Assembly: GCA_951213105.1 (NCBI GenBank)
Contig: OX578153.1
Coordinates: 53,412,520-53,476,519 of the forward strand
From: Amaurobius ferox
Lineage: Eukaryota > Arthropoda > Arachnida > Araneae > Amaurobiidae
DNA: 64,000 nucleotides
Direction: 5' to 3'
Of the stretch, positions 47,696 to 59,791 are shown piece by piece. Each line of letters starts with the position of its first letter. Positions within the stretch are counted from its first letter, which is position 1. The notes below the pieces were generated by a model, which was not told where the DNA came from, did not search any database, and saw nothing but the letters and a program-made list of their open reading frames with translations. The position numbers were made by a program, and so were the translations under genes.

Positions 47696-49021
47696 ACAAC
47701 AAAGTTAAAAAGTGTTTATGACTTTGTTCATTCTGTCTGTCTGTCAGCACGATAACTGCCGTAAAAATGTATCAAAATGAATTTTTAGTATGTTGTTCCG
47801 ACGGTCTGTGGGACCTACGGAAATATAAATGAATAATATCACCAAATTAGTTTTGGATTGAACCCGGGTTGAAAAAATGAAATGCATTGAATCATATGGG
47901 ACCTAATTTTATGGGATTTTATGGGACCTAATTTTATGGGTCCCATAATAGGAACTAACCATATGAGACCTAATTAATACATATGGGACCTAACATTTTT
48001 TAAGCGAATTTGAAATTCACAAATTGCTTCGAAAGTTTTAGGAAATATTCAAATTATCCCATAAAATAAATAAAAAAAATTTCAGCAAAATATATTCAGT
48101 AGTTTTTTTAAATAAAAATTAAAATAATAATTACACCCTTTATATAAAGAGATCACGTGACCCACTTCAAAATAAAATATGACATCCATCTTGCCTCAAA
48201 ATCGTGATTTTGAGACAAGATGCTCTTTTTAATTCATATTTAGCGTTGTATCCGTCCTAAAACCGCTTTATTTTTGCTTAAATTCTGTGCATTTACATTC
48301 TGAAAAAACGCAATTACAATAAATTTTGAGTTTTAATGATCATCAAACGTTGATTATTTTTACAACGAAGCCTAATTTTTACTCTTGGAGAATGTAAACG
48401 CTAAAAGATGTAGAATGAGTTGTATAAGAATTGCTGCATTTTTAATGCAAAATTATTTAGCTCATGAAGCCTGCAATATAGCTGATATGAATGAAGCATT
48501 CATTGATTTTATATAGAGAAGAAGACGATTTTTTCGTTGAAGTTTTAAGCATAGAGTTAAATTACTTGTACCTCCATGGTTTTAAGTTTTAAATAAAATA
48601 AATATTGTAGTTTTGCGATGAATGAAAGGAATAGAAAAAAGTGTATGAATGAAATGCTGCTTTTATAATATTTCGATGACGTCATTTGAATGAAATTCAT
48701 TTGTTTTCGATGAAGTTTTCAAATATAATAAATTATTGCAGTATTATGATCATTTTAAAAATATTAACGTAGGATGTATCGCATTTTAGAGATCTTTAAA
48801 CCAGGCAATTTATATTTCAATGATGTCATTTGAATAAAGTTCATTTTTTTCGATAAAGTTTTAATTTTTCAAATATAATAAATGAATGAACTATTGTGAT
48901 ATTTTTAAAAATAGTACCGATGAATGTATAGAATTTTAGAGATGTTTAAATAAAATTGCATTGACGTTGTAGAGTGTTTCATATTCAATGTTTTATGCAT
49001 GATTGAGTTTTCCTGTTAAAT
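47696..49021 (+). mobile_element. Family E element, copy E2
   Basis: Paralogous to E1 throughout. A local expansion of ATGGGACCTAATTTT at 47895-47995, with one inverted piece (GGGTCCCAT), is absent from E1. The initial hairpin is partly decayed. Confidence 0.75.
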
Positions 49022-49093
49022 CTATTTTTGGGATAATTTCGGCTTCCTTTCTGCAATATTCAGCTACTTATCGTCTGCCGAAGCGTTATTTTT

Positions 49094-49094
<1 letters not shown>

Positions 49095-49168
<74 letters not shown>
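49095..49168. repeat. (TA)n tract left of the MITE
   Basis: About 74 bp of alternating TA. Together with the tract at 49999-50078 it was one microsatellite before the MITE inserted at a TA. Confidence 0.9.
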
Positions 49169-49171
<3 letters not shown>

Positions 49172-49995
49172 GGTGTCCTAAAAACATTGACTTCGGCTTT
49201 TATTTCTTAAATATTGGCCTTAGACATATAAAATATATTACAAAGTTGCGTAAAAAAAGGTGTAGAATTTTATGAAATCGAAATTTTTTTTCAGGGGATT
49301 AAATTGAAAGAAATACAAAATGCAAATTTTTATACGGCTCTCGTACAAAAACATTTCCAATGAGTAAAATGTGTCTCATACACGAATAAGGTGATGTACA
49401 AAATTTCAGAATTTATCATAAAAAGTCCCAGAGATATGTTTAAACGAAGTTGGTGACGGATGAATCACACATTAAAATGTAAATTTTTACAGCAAGAGTG
49501 CACATGACGCAACGCAGAAATGCATCATAGGCAAATAATATCTGCCCCTTATCCTTAATGGATCTTTGGTATGGATGGAAAACATTTTGAACAATAGATA
49601 CTTTTGTACCAATAAATAGCAAAATTGTTATTTATTTATGTAATCATTGTTTTCTTTCGCAATTTGTGTATGACCCCTGAAACGCGATCTGCCAACATTA
49701 TTTTTCCCTTCTGAGAACCCATGCCGATGCATCGAAAAATGGTTTAAGTCAGCATTTTTGTCTTCCATCACCTTATTAGTGTATGCGACACATTTTACTC
49801 ATTGGAAATATTTTTGTACGGGGCAGTATAAAAATTTAAATTTTGTTTTGTATTTCTTAAAATTTAATTCCCTTGAAAATTTCAATTGATTTCATAAAAT
49901 TCTGTACCTTTTTTTACGCAACTTTGTAATTTATTACATATGTCTAACATCAATATTTAAGGAATAAAATCCGAGGTCAATGTTTTCGGGACACC

Positions 49996-49998
<3 letters not shown>
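49169..49998. mobile_element. Long-TIR mariner-like MITE, 830 bp
   Basis: Termini CAGGGTGTCC are inverted and the identity extends about 230 bp inward (AAACATTGAC, AATTACAAAGTTGCGTAAAA, AATGAGTAAAATGTGTC on both arms). Flanking TA dinucleotides fit the Tc1/mariner target rule. There is no transposase frame. Confidence 0.85.

Positions 49999-50078
<80 letters not shown>
49999..50078. repeat. (TA)n tract right of the MITE
   Basis: About 80 bp of TA repeat continuing the tract on the other side. Confidence 0.9.
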
Positions 50079-50079
<1 letters not shown>

Positions 50080-50278
50080 TTATAATTATTAGAAACCTTA
50101 CTTCCCACTAAGGACAGCTGATCCCCCTGAAACTTTCAGAAGCATGCTTGCAAATGTTTTACAGTGTATGATTTATTTGCACAAGCTTATTTTTTAGAGA
50201 AAATCCATAGAAATAAATATGATTATTTTAGCTATGATATGAGAGTTAAAGAAGCCATTTAAAGAAAACCAAGTGTAC

Positions 50279-50414
50279 CTCCGTTGCATTGGAAGTTGTT
50301 CGTTTATTTGTCTCTTTTGCTTTGAAACGCCCTTCTTCATTTTGGCCCAGTGGTCATGTAATTTGTCGTGTTTTATAATCATTTCTCTCCAGAAGTCATC
50401 TGCAATTACCATTG
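50279..50414 (-). CDS. Candidate internal exon, unknown protein
   Basis: On the minus strand TTCTGTGTGTTAG precedes a frame reading ADDFWREMIIKHDKLHDHW, then KMKKGVSKQKRQINEQLP, and CGGAG/GTACAC could be the donor. The peptide is charged, helical and low in the AT-driven residues that dominate noise frames here. I do not recognise the family. Splice sites are only moderate, and no neighbouring exons were identified. Confidence 0.3.
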
Positions 50415-50528
50415 CTAACACACAGAATCTAAGGATGTAATCTAGAAATAAGGAGAAATTTAATAAGGTAAGATTTATGAAAGCTAAGAATGAATATCCC
50501 CGCTCCGTTATATATATATATATATATA

Positions 50529-51767
50529 TGTTACAGATAAAGTTCGAAAGCCGTTAATGTGCACATTACCTAGCTAATCTGCAGATTAACTGATTTGCTC
50601 CGTTAACGTGCGGAATCAGGAATTTTTTGCGTTTTACCTAGCTAATGTGCACATTAACTGCCTCCGTATTGTTAAAGTTCAAAAGTTTGTTTCTCTCATT
50701 TCCTTTCCCTACTCTTTCCCCCCTCCCTCAACTTTTTGTTTGGTTTCGCCAGCGTCTTGTCGTCGCCGGTTGTTTTTATTTCTCAAAATTTGCGTCGGCT
50801 GCCATTGCGTAGCATAGTTAATTCTATTTTCAAATTCGTTTCTGCCTGTTAGTGCGTGAATTCGTGTCGTGATTTTTTTTAAAGCAGATAAATATAGCTC
50901 CTAGTATCTCAAGCAAGCACCGAATTGGTGAGTAAAATGAAGAAAAGATTCTTCGCAAACCTCTTTAGCGATGATTCAAAATATAATGGTGTTTTAATGA
51001 CAAAACGAAAGTATGATTCCATAATTGTAGATATAGAGCAAATAAAAGTTTCTAAGAAGAAAGAATCATCTCGAGATTATGGAATAATTCAAAGGTATGA
51101 TGTGTTGACTGTACAAGGCTGTTAAAAACCCATTGAATCGTTGTGAGATGCGCGAGAAAGTGTGAAAAAGTTTATCCATGCCGAAGAATTGTTTGGCATA
51201 TTGTATTTTATTCATTTGTCAATTGGCCACGGTGGAAGAGACAGAATGATCAAGCAATTACGTTCACTTTATAAAAACATAGTCCAAGCCGAAATAAAAA
51301 TGTTTTTGGATTTATGTGAACCTTGTCAACAAATAAGTGCCAAAAAAGGGATTGTTGTAAAGCCGATTATTTCATCGCATTTCAATAACAGATGTCAGGT
51401 GGATCTCGTCGATTACCAATCTCAACCAAATGGAAAGTTTAAGTTTCTTATCGTATACCAAGACCACTTAACAAAATTTGTTGTATTGAAGGCGCTCACA
51501 TCAAAACGGGCGGATGAAGTAGCCTATAATTTGCTTGATATTTTTCTCCGTTTTGGCGCTCCAAGTATTTTGCATTCTGATAACGAACGAAAGATCCAGC
51601 AAAGATCTTATTTTCACTTTAACGAGTGCCTAGTAGGTAATTTGCAGATTATCTAGTTAATTTGAGAAATGAAACAATTTGCGGCACTTTAACGGATCAC
51701 CCTAGTTAATCTGCACATTAGCTAGATAATCTGTAGAATAACTAATTTCTGCACTTTATCGGTAACA
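50529..51767 (+). mobile_element. Ginger-type DNA transposon, decayed
   Basis: Ends TGTTACAGATAAAGT and its inverse ACTTTATCGGTAACA enclose 1.24 kb inserted in a TA tract. Subterminal CTAGCTAATGTGCACATTA-like repeats recur several times at both ends and probably were transposase sites. The interior holds the integrase relic described next. A 4-bp target duplication cannot be fixed because of the TA context (TATA versus CATA). Confidence 0.82.
50937..51656 (+). pseudogene. Ginger/KRBA2-SCAND3-type integrase, broken
   Basis: One frame is interrupted by TAA (51123) and TGA (51144). The N-part starts MKKRFFANLF. After the stops the zinc-binding HHCC region is visible (H18 and H23 of HLSIGHGGRDRM, C52 and C55 of CEPC, numbering from the codon at 51162). 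The core follows with CQVDLVDYQ and HSDN, two of the catalytic acidic residues. Homology ends just after HSDNER, so the third catalytic residue, the glutamate, and the C-terminus are deleted. The protein cannot be functional. The family assignment rests on the IGHGGRDRM, VDLVDYQSQPNG and YQDHLTKF signature. Confidence 0.85.
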
Positions 51768-51784
51768 CATATATATATATCAAA

Positions 51785-51960
51785 AAAGTCCAAGAGATAT
51801 GTTTAAAGAAAGTTGGTGAGGGATTAATCACAAATTAAAATGCAAATGTTTACAGCAAGAGTGCAAATGATGTAAGAGCGCAAACGTTTACAGCAAGAGT
51901 GCAAATGACGTAAGAGTGCAAACGTTTACAGCAAGAGTGCAAATGACGTGGTGAAAGAAG
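51785..51960 (-). repeat. MITE fragment with internal 33-36-bp tandem expansion
   Basis: Matches the interior of the long-TIR MITE near 49425-49505 (GATATGTTTAAAGAAAGTTG). The phrase GTTTACAGCAAGAGTGCAAA is repeated three times with spacers. Confidence 0.65.
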
Positions 51961-52235
51961 AAGGGTTCATGCCATATGGTAATACAAATTTTCTTATATT
52001 CATTTTTTCATCTTTTGATGCCTGTATTCCGAGTTTGTGCATTTAAAGTAATGTACTATTGCTCAATTGAAACAGGCATTTGTTTGGGTTAATTAGAATT
52101 AAATACTCAGACCTGAAGATGAATTTAATTCTGATTAATCATCGAATTTGGACCGGTGCTGTTTTTTTCTCTTATCGGCATTATGGTCGTGGGTTTGCTT
52201 CCACGGTGATATTAATATTACTTGAATTTTTCATT

Positions 52236-52520
<285 letters not shown>

Positions 52521-52647
52521 AATTTACAAATATAAAGTATTCTGAGATAGCTACATGAAAAAAATTTTCTCATACGTAAAATATGCAATATTTTGCTGTG
52601 GGTTTTTGCTGATCGGTAATTAATGGTATTAAGGACATTCCATGTAT

Positions 52648-52739
52648 AAGTATCGGCTTCCGGGAGTGTCGCCATGGCATAAAGCATTGCTTAACCGGAG
52701 AGTGGGGGTCACAACTCCCCCCGGCCACTTGTGATACTT
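52648..52739. repeat. GC-rich structured repeat, copy 2
   Basis: Outer stem AAGTATC/GATACTT (7 bp), arm CTTCCGGGAG, AAGCATTGCTT and GGGGG/CCCCC hairpin. Aligns with 38804-38896. It sits between two TA tracts. Confidence 0.65.
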
Positions 52740-52790
52740 TTCGTTTTTCACTTTCATCTTTTGCTTTTCTGTACTTAGGTATTCTTTTTG

Positions 52791-52792
<2 letters not shown>

Positions 52793-52855
<63 letters not shown>
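52793..52855. repeat. (TA)n microsatellite
   Basis: About 63 bp of TA, with a shorter TA run at 52866-52883. Confidence 0.95.
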
Positions 52856-52858
<3 letters not shown>

Positions 52859-53178
52859 TAAATTTTATATATATATATATATAAAATTCTCATATTCTCC
52901 CCTTATTATCTTATTTTAGCCGTACTTCTTCATTCTCCTGCAATTATATTTTCATCTTTTTATCTCGAAGCTTTAACAGTTGAATAACTCATTTTATTGC
53001 TTTTGCGCAGTACTGTTTTTATTACTCTCTTTGGCAACAGCAAATCACATCTTTTCATTTTGGCATATGGCAACGATGATCCAGTCATATTTTGCTCGTC
53101 ATGGTTGCACTGAAGAGGTGCGTTTTGAGGTATTTATGTTTCCTTTATTGTTCCAATCTTTATGCTTGTCGTCCATAT

Positions 53179-53285
53179 AACACAAGTTTATAGATAAAAT
53201 CTATCTTGTGTTTCAGAAACAAGCATTTTTGTGTTCATTTCGAAAAGATATATGGACCCGATGAGAATTTTTTCGAAATGAACTT
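53179..53285. repeat. Two adjacent hairpins
   Basis: ACACAAG-ATAGAT pairs with ATCTAT-CTTGTGT at about 53180-53213. GTTCATTTCGAAAA pairs with TTTTCGAAATGAAC at about 53231-53285. A CGTAAGCCTAATCT-type direct repeat follows. They could be ends of an unidentified element. Confidence 0.45.
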
Positions 53286-53629
53286 TTCGTAAGCCTAATC
53301 TCGTAAGCCTAAATCTCCTCCATGTGCAAGCTTTTTTGCTTGATTTTTTTGTTTTCTTATTTGCATTCCTCATTTTTGAAATTTGTTGATTGTCTTTGTC
53401 CTTATGACTTGCATTATGTTTTATTATTTCCTCTTTTTGTCTTAATTTCTTTGTATTTGTAGAAAATTTTGGAATAGTGTATTATGAGTTACTACATACA
53501 TTCTAACTTTGGATTTAATAATTTATTTTTATATATATATATATATATGTATATACAAATATTTGACTATAATTTTACATATAAGTTAATAATATATAAT
53601 ATTATATTTATAATTTAATAATATATATA

Positions 53630-53950
53630 CTAGCAGTATACCTGTTCCTCGTACGGTATATATAATATCAATGATTTAAGTTATCAAGATTGATGATTTC
53701 AAAAATATAGGTGGATAATCTTGTGAATAATGTGAATACCATGTAATAATGTGAATCCATGTGAATAATCTTAGCGAAATGTAATCTTTGATAACAAGTT
53801 TTGATACTTGATTTTGACTATACAAGGTAATAGGTTTGAAATCTTCCCGGAACATATAGGACTTATGAAATATACTGTGTTTCTTGTCAAATGAGAAAAT
53901 AGAAAACAGTAATGTTTAATAAGATACACTTTAAAAATACAATGAGCAAT
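53630..53950 (-). mobile_element. Minus-strand Helitron 3' end relic
   Basis: CTAGCAGTATACCTGTTCCTC with CGTACGG is a mutated Helitron 3' end. The body soon becomes unrecognisable, and the right boundary is arbitrary. Confidence 0.5.
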
Positions 53951-54047
53951 CGCAGTACGTTTAAATAGATTATAACATTTAAAAGATAAAGAAATATTTA
54001 AATTAATTTCAATGTTGAGATAAAAATTAAGATGAACTTCAAGATAA

Positions 54048-54165
54048 TTACATAAATATACACTTCAAGATAATTACATAAATATACAATTCAAGATAAT
54101 TACATAAATACACACTTTAAGATAATTGCATAAATATACACTTCAAGATAATTATATTAGTTGTA
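54048..54165. repeat. 27-bp tandem repeat
   Basis: About five units of TTCAAGATAATTACATAAAT plus ATACAC. Confidence 0.85.
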
Positions 54166-54329
54166 AATATTGTCAATATATTTGAATAAATATGGGAAAT
54201 CGTATTACTTTGAAAATGTTGGAAATTTGCCGAGATAGGCTTTTCTCTGTAAATTTTAAATGAAAACACTATTTTTAGATACAGAAAATCAGATTTTAAC
54301 CACGTAATGTTTTAAAATAAATAATTTGC

Positions 54330-55077
54330 CATGGAGGTATAAGCTGTGGTGAAATTTCAAACGCAGTGCATTATGGTATATGGGGGTATGTAGTGAATTA
54401 TGATATTACGGATAACTTGACAGAAACATATATAATGCAGTGGACTTACAATGAAGTTAAAAAGATTATTTGATTATTTTTAAATTAAGAGTTCCCTAAT
54501 TATGAGTATATTAATTATGAGGATAATTATGAGTATGTAATTATGAGTATATAATTATATAATTATGAGTAATGTATGAGTATGTAATTATGAATAGTTT
54601 TGAGTATATATTTATGAGTATATATAATAAATATTTTTTCATAGTTATAGAGTAGAGTACAGAATATAGTGAGATAAAAATAAAGTGAAAAGGAAATTAT
54701 TTTGAATACTTAAGGATGCTCTTTATTGTTTCAGTTCTACATTGCATTAAGCTAATAATTTATTTTTACAAAATTGATAGTTTAAATAAATGTTTTAGGC
54801 CTTTCGCTATAGACATGCATACAATGCAGGGTGATTTATATTATCCAAGCGCCACCTGAATCATTGTCTCAAACAATATTGGCGTTTTCATAAGATGAAG
54901 TTAATATTCCTTACTTTTGCCTCCAAGGGAATTATCGTACTATAAAGCCACGGAATACAGTTAGAGGGGCTATAAAACTCGGTTAAAATTCGAATTTCAA
55001 AAGCAGTGCATTATGGTATATGTCGGTATGTGGTGCATTAGGTTGTTATAGATAAATTGACAGCAGACATACATATA
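54330..55077. repeat. Isolated older units of the ~160-bp tandem repeat, with AT-rich filler
   Basis: Units at 54330-54440 and 54920-55077 share CAGTGCATTATGGTATATG and ACTATAAAGCCACGGAAT with the array beyond 58248. The stretch between is low complexity, with ATTATGAGTATATAATTATG runs. Confidence 0.7.
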
Positions 55078-55128
55078 CAGGGTGTTCCAAGAACACTGAT
55101 CTCGGCTTTTATTCCTTAAATATTTATC

Positions 55129-57090
55129 TTAGAAATTTATATATATAAAGAAGAAAAGTATGTATGCATGTATGTATGTATGTATGTATGTATGATCCAA
55201 CATCACGGGAGAACGGCTGATTATAATTTGATTAAATTTGGTGGGTAGTCTTAAAATAGCCCCACTTAAAATGTAGTCCATATTTCGAGTTTCTACTACC
55301 AGTGGTTCTCGATATATTAGTGAAAAATAAAACATCCGTTTGTCTCATCATCACGGGAGAACGGCTAAACTGATTTTAATCAAATTTAGTGGGTAGCTTT
55401 GAAATAGCCCCCCATAAATTTAGTCCAAGTTTCGAGTTTATAAGACCAGGGGTTATCGAGATATTAATGGTAAACGAAACTTTCTCCTAGGAGTTTTACT
55501 CTCTAACTCCATGATTTCCAACGAAAAAGATTGGAAATCTTTGGTTTTAACGAGAAAGTCAATTAAATCTCTGAGTTTTGTGGGAGTTTATTGGACGTAT
55601 TAGTCACTTTTGAAAATCACAGGTTTGAAATATAATCTTAAATGGAAACTCTATCATCATGGTTCATTTTTCACAGGCTTACTCAACAACGAAAAGTATT
55701 AAGAAATCAAAATGGTTATTTAATTATCAGTAATTTATGAGGAATATTCTTTCTTATATCATCTATATATATAAGGAAGAAAAGTATGTATGTATGTATA
55801 ATCCAACATGACGGGAGAACGGCTGAACCGAATTTGATGAAATTTGGTGGGTAGTCTCAAAATAGCTCCACTTAAAATTTAGTCTACGTTTCCAGTTTCT
55901 ACAACCAGTGGTTCTTGAGATATTACTGAAAAACAAAACTTCCGTCTGTCTCATCATCACGGAATAGTCTGTTTCTCTATGTAAAATCAATGCATATTTC
56001 ATTTATATCATCTATATTGCAGATTCCTGAGCAAAATAAGTTTGCATTAAAGAAATTCAGCAATTCTTATACGACTCATCTTACAGCCTAATCAGTTTAC
56101 ATTCTCCATAAGTAAAAATTAGGTTTCGCTGTAGAAATAATTAAATTTGATGTTCATTTAAACTAAAATATATTGTAATTATGTTGTTTCAGAATACAGA
56201 TGCACAGAAATTAAGCAAAAATATAGCGGCTTTAATACGGATGCAACACTAAATTTAAAGTAAAAAGAACTTAAAAATTACAATTGTGGCACAATATGGA
56301 TGGTATTGATCATTTAAATTCAAATATAATGTATTTGCGATGTTTCAGAATACAGATGCACAGAAATAGAGCAAAAAGTAAAGTGGTTTTGGAACGGATA
56401 CGGCACTAAATATAAATTAAAAATAATTTTAAAAATCACGATTTCGACACTAGAGGGATGCCATATTTTATTTTGAAGTGAGTCACGTGATCTCTTCATG
56501 TAAAGGTTTTAATTATAATTTTAACTGTTATTTAAAAAAGCTACTGAATATATTTTGCTAAACACTTTTTTATATATTTCATGGGATAATTTGAATATAT
56601 CCTAACATTTTCGAAGCAATTTGTGAATTTTAATTTCGCTTAAAAAATATTTGAAAAATTAGATCCCATAGGGTTCAATGTATTTCATTTTTTCAACCCG
56701 GATTCAATCCAAAACTAATTGAGTGATATTTTTCATTTATATTCCCATAGGTCCCACAGACTGTCTAAACAACATACTAAAATTTCATTTTGATAAAGTC
56801 ATTTTTACGGCAGTTATCGTTCTAACGGACAGACAGACTGACTGACAGAATGGGCAAAGTCATAAATAATTTTCAACTATATTGTAAAGTGTTAAAAATG
56901 GTTATTTAATTATCAGCATTTTATGAGGAAGATTCTTTCTTATGTAGCTCTGAGTTATATAATTAAATGAATTTACATCTTTCACAGTGAAAAAACAATG
57001 TATAAGAATCACGGCCCTATATGTTCCGGTGTAATTTTTATCACAGTTTTGCATGGCAAATCCCGAGCAGCACCGATTAATTGCTGCTAG
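55129..57090 (+). mobile_element. Helitron family D copy with secondary insertions
   Basis: Starts near TATATATATAAAGAAGAAAA with (GTAT)n and ends CAGCACCGATTAATTGCTGCTAG, followed by T. A second family D 5' end begins at 55762 and an inverted family E piece lies at 56028-56895. The TTTATGAGGAAGATTCTTTC segment appears before and after these, so they are nested. Confidence 0.7.
56028..56895 (-). mobile_element. Family E element, inverted partial copy E3
   Basis: Reverse complement of E1 from its hairpin end (TTTCAACTATATTGTAAAGTG) inward for about 870 bp. The distal part is missing. It keeps GGACAGACAGACTGACTGAC and TAAAATTTCATTTTGAT. Confidence 0.75.
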
Positions 57091-57573
57091 TATATAATAA
57101 ATTACAAAGTTGCTTTAAAAAAGGTACAGAATTTTATGAAATCGGTAAAAATATTCAGGGGATTAAATTTGAAGAAATACAAAATTGAAATTTTTATACG
57201 GTCCCTGTATAAAAACATTTCCAATGAGTAAAATATGCCCCATACACTAATAAGGTGATGTACAATATTTTAGCATTTTATCATTTAAAATCCCAACGAT
57301 ATGTTAAAACAAAGTTGGTGAGGGATTAATCATAAATTAAAATGTAAATGTTTACAGCAAAACTGTAAATGACGCAACGCAGAAATGCATCACAGGCAAA
57401 TAATATCTGCCTCTTACCTTTAATGGATCTTTGGCATGGATGGAAAACATTTTGAACAAGCTTTTTAAAAGCTGTGTAAAGTTATTATGTCTAAACATTG
57501 TAGATACTTTTGTACCAATAAATAGCAAAATTATTATTTATTTATGTAATCATTGCTTTCTTTCGTTATTTGT

Positions 57574-57857
57574 TGTTGTTGAGACCCAGACCGTCCGACC
57601 TACCAGAAAGGTGTAAGGTAACTGTTTGGACGGCCCGGAAGTGCCACCCAATTTGGACCGGAACCCAGTGGGGGAGGCATCCACAGGGACCGTACCCTCC
57701 TTCCCCTACCACCAACCTCTCGAAAGGACTTACGGACCCACATGTTTAACGTCATCGTACTCCGCGTGAACACGGCGGCAGTTTTGGCAGTGGCTGGAAT
57801 CGAACCCGGGACTACCGAGTGCAACTCCAGCGCGCTAACCAATGGGCTACCGCGCCC
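57574..57857 (-). mobile_element. AAC-tail tRNA SINE in the MITE, full length
   Basis: Head with GGTTCGATTCC B box, body and GGGTCTCAACAAC tail on the minus strand. The 14-bp duplication CTTTCGTTATTTGT flanks it (57560-57573, 57858-57871). The MITE at 49169-49998 provides the empty site near 49660. Confidence 0.92.
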
Positions 57858-58247
57858 CTTTCGTTATTTGTGTATGATCTCTGAAACGGGATCTGCCGAC
57901 ATGATTTTTCCCCTCTGAGATCCCATATCGATGCATCAAAAAGTGGTTTAAGTCAGCATTTTTGTCTTTTCACTTCTCTGGGACATTTTATGATAAAATG
58001 CTGAAATTTTGTACATCCTCTATCAGTGTATGGAGCACATTTTCAGGAGACTCATTGGAAATGTTTTTGTACGGGTGACGTATAAAAATTTAAATTTTGC
58101 ATTTTTAAAAATTTAATTTCCTTGAAAATTTTAATCGATTTCATAAAATTCTGTACCTTTTTTTACTCAACTTTGTAATTTATTATATATGTTTATGATC
58201 AAGATTTAAGAAATAAAAGCCGAGGTCAATGTTTTTGGGACACCCTG

Positions 58248-59791
58248 TATATTGTGGTGGATTTACCATACTATAAAGCCCCGGAATTGAGTTACAGAGG
58301 CTATAAAAATCGGTTAAAATTCGAATTTCAAACGCAGTGCATTATGGTATATAGCGGTATGTGGTGAATTAGGATATTACGGATAACTTAACAACATAGA
58401 CATATAGTATATATTGTGGTAGATTTATCATACTATAAAACCACGGAATGAAGTTACAGAGGCGATAGAAGAACTTGGTTAGAAATCGGCGGTGACTTCA
58501 GTCACATTTAGTTAAAATGGAAAAATTAGAAATTAGTTAAAATTCGAATTTCAAAAACAGTGCATTATGGTATATGGCGGTATGTGATGAATTATAATAC
58601 TAGGGATAAATTGGCAACATATATACTATGACATATTTATATTACATATATACTGTGGTGGATTTGACATATATACTGTGGTGGATTTACTGTACTATAA
58701 AGGCACGGAATGGAGTTAGAGCTGCTATAAAACTCTGTTAAAATTCGAATTTCAAACGCAGTGCATTGTGGTATATGGCAATTTGTAATGACTTATGATA
58801 CTATGGATAATTTGACACCAGGGACATATATACTGTGGTGGATTTACCATACTATAAAGCCACGGACTGGAGTTAGAGAGGCTATAAAATTCGGTAAAAA
58901 TTTGAATTTCAAAAACAGTGCATTATGGTATGTGGCGGTATGTGATGAATTATGGTACTATGTATAACTTGACACCAGAGACATATATACTGTGGTGGAT
59001 TTATCATACTATAAAACTACAGAATAGAGTTAGAGAGGTTATAAAACTCGGTTAAAATTCGAATTTCAAACGCAGGGCATTATGGTATATAGCGGTATGT
59101 GGTGAATTAGGATATTACGGATAACTTGACAACAGAGACATATAGTATTGTGGCGGGAAGGATGTTACCAGGCCCGAACCAGGGACCTGGCGCTTACAAG
59201 ACCGAAATTATAAGCATAGAGCAAAAGCTAGCTTCCGTTCTGTTCTTATAATTCGGGTACAGGTTCCAAGCATCTTTTGATCAGATGTCTTTGCTGCCGC
59301 ACACTCCTGCACCTGACGAGGAGCCCTTGTCGCATTTCGGCGAGGAGGGGGCCGCCTCGAAAACCCCCGCGTGTCCCCGTCTGAGTATCGGTTGAGGGCT
59401 GAAGGCGTGTCGCCACCGGCGTGACGTCAATCGTGGTCAACCAGGAATGGTGTGGCAAGGTCTCTGACTCCGTATGGTGCTGCCATCTCGTGTTGAGAGG
59501 TGAGATCGTTGGAGAGGAAGGTTGCGTGTTTCAAACGCCCAGTCATCATTGCAGCGATTGAGAGTCACCAGGCCCGAACTCGGGACCTAGTGCTTACAAG
59601 ACCGACATTATCAGCATAGAGCAAAAGCTAGCTTCCGCTCCGTTCTTATAATTCGGGTACAGGTTCCAAGCATCTTTTGATCAGATGTCTTTGCTGCCGC
59701 AGTATATAATGTGGTAGATTTATCATACTATAAAGCCATGGAATGGAGTTAAAGGCGATAGAACTTGGTTAAAAATTGGCGGTGGCTTCAG
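58248..59791. repeat. ~160-bp tandem repeat array
   Basis: Units begin TGTGGTGGATTTACCATACT at about 58254, 58415, 58671, 58832, 58989 and 59708, giving periods of 157-161 bp. The 58415 and 59708 units carry an extra block (ATCGGCGGTGACTTCAGTCA). The last interval is widened by an inserted SINE-like element. Confidence 0.85.
59160..59701 (-). mobile_element. GC-rich SINE-like tandem dimer with 135-bp direct repeats
   Basis: Two copies of a 135-bp segment (59167-59301 and 59567-59701) are exactly 400 bp apart, enclosing a GC-rich 265-bp body. Read on the minus strand the repeat contains TGGTTCGGGCCTGG or GAGTTCGGGCCTGG, a B-box-like string. The best reading is a full SINE monomer followed by a truncated second one. 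A miniature terminal-repeat retroelement is the alternative. Confidence 0.6.

Larger units (their letters stand above)
55078..58247. mobile_element. Second long-TIR MITE, split by a Helitron and a SINE
   Basis: Left CAGGGTGTTCC and right GGGACACCCTG are the same termini as 49169-49998, flanked by TA on each side. The MITE interior continues after 57090 (AATTACAAAGTTGC). Removing it rejoins the tandem array cleanly. Confidence 0.85.

Noticed and set aside
49003..49275. Ninety-codon frame across the MITE end
   Set aside because: It is half TA microsatellite and half MITE terminal repeat.
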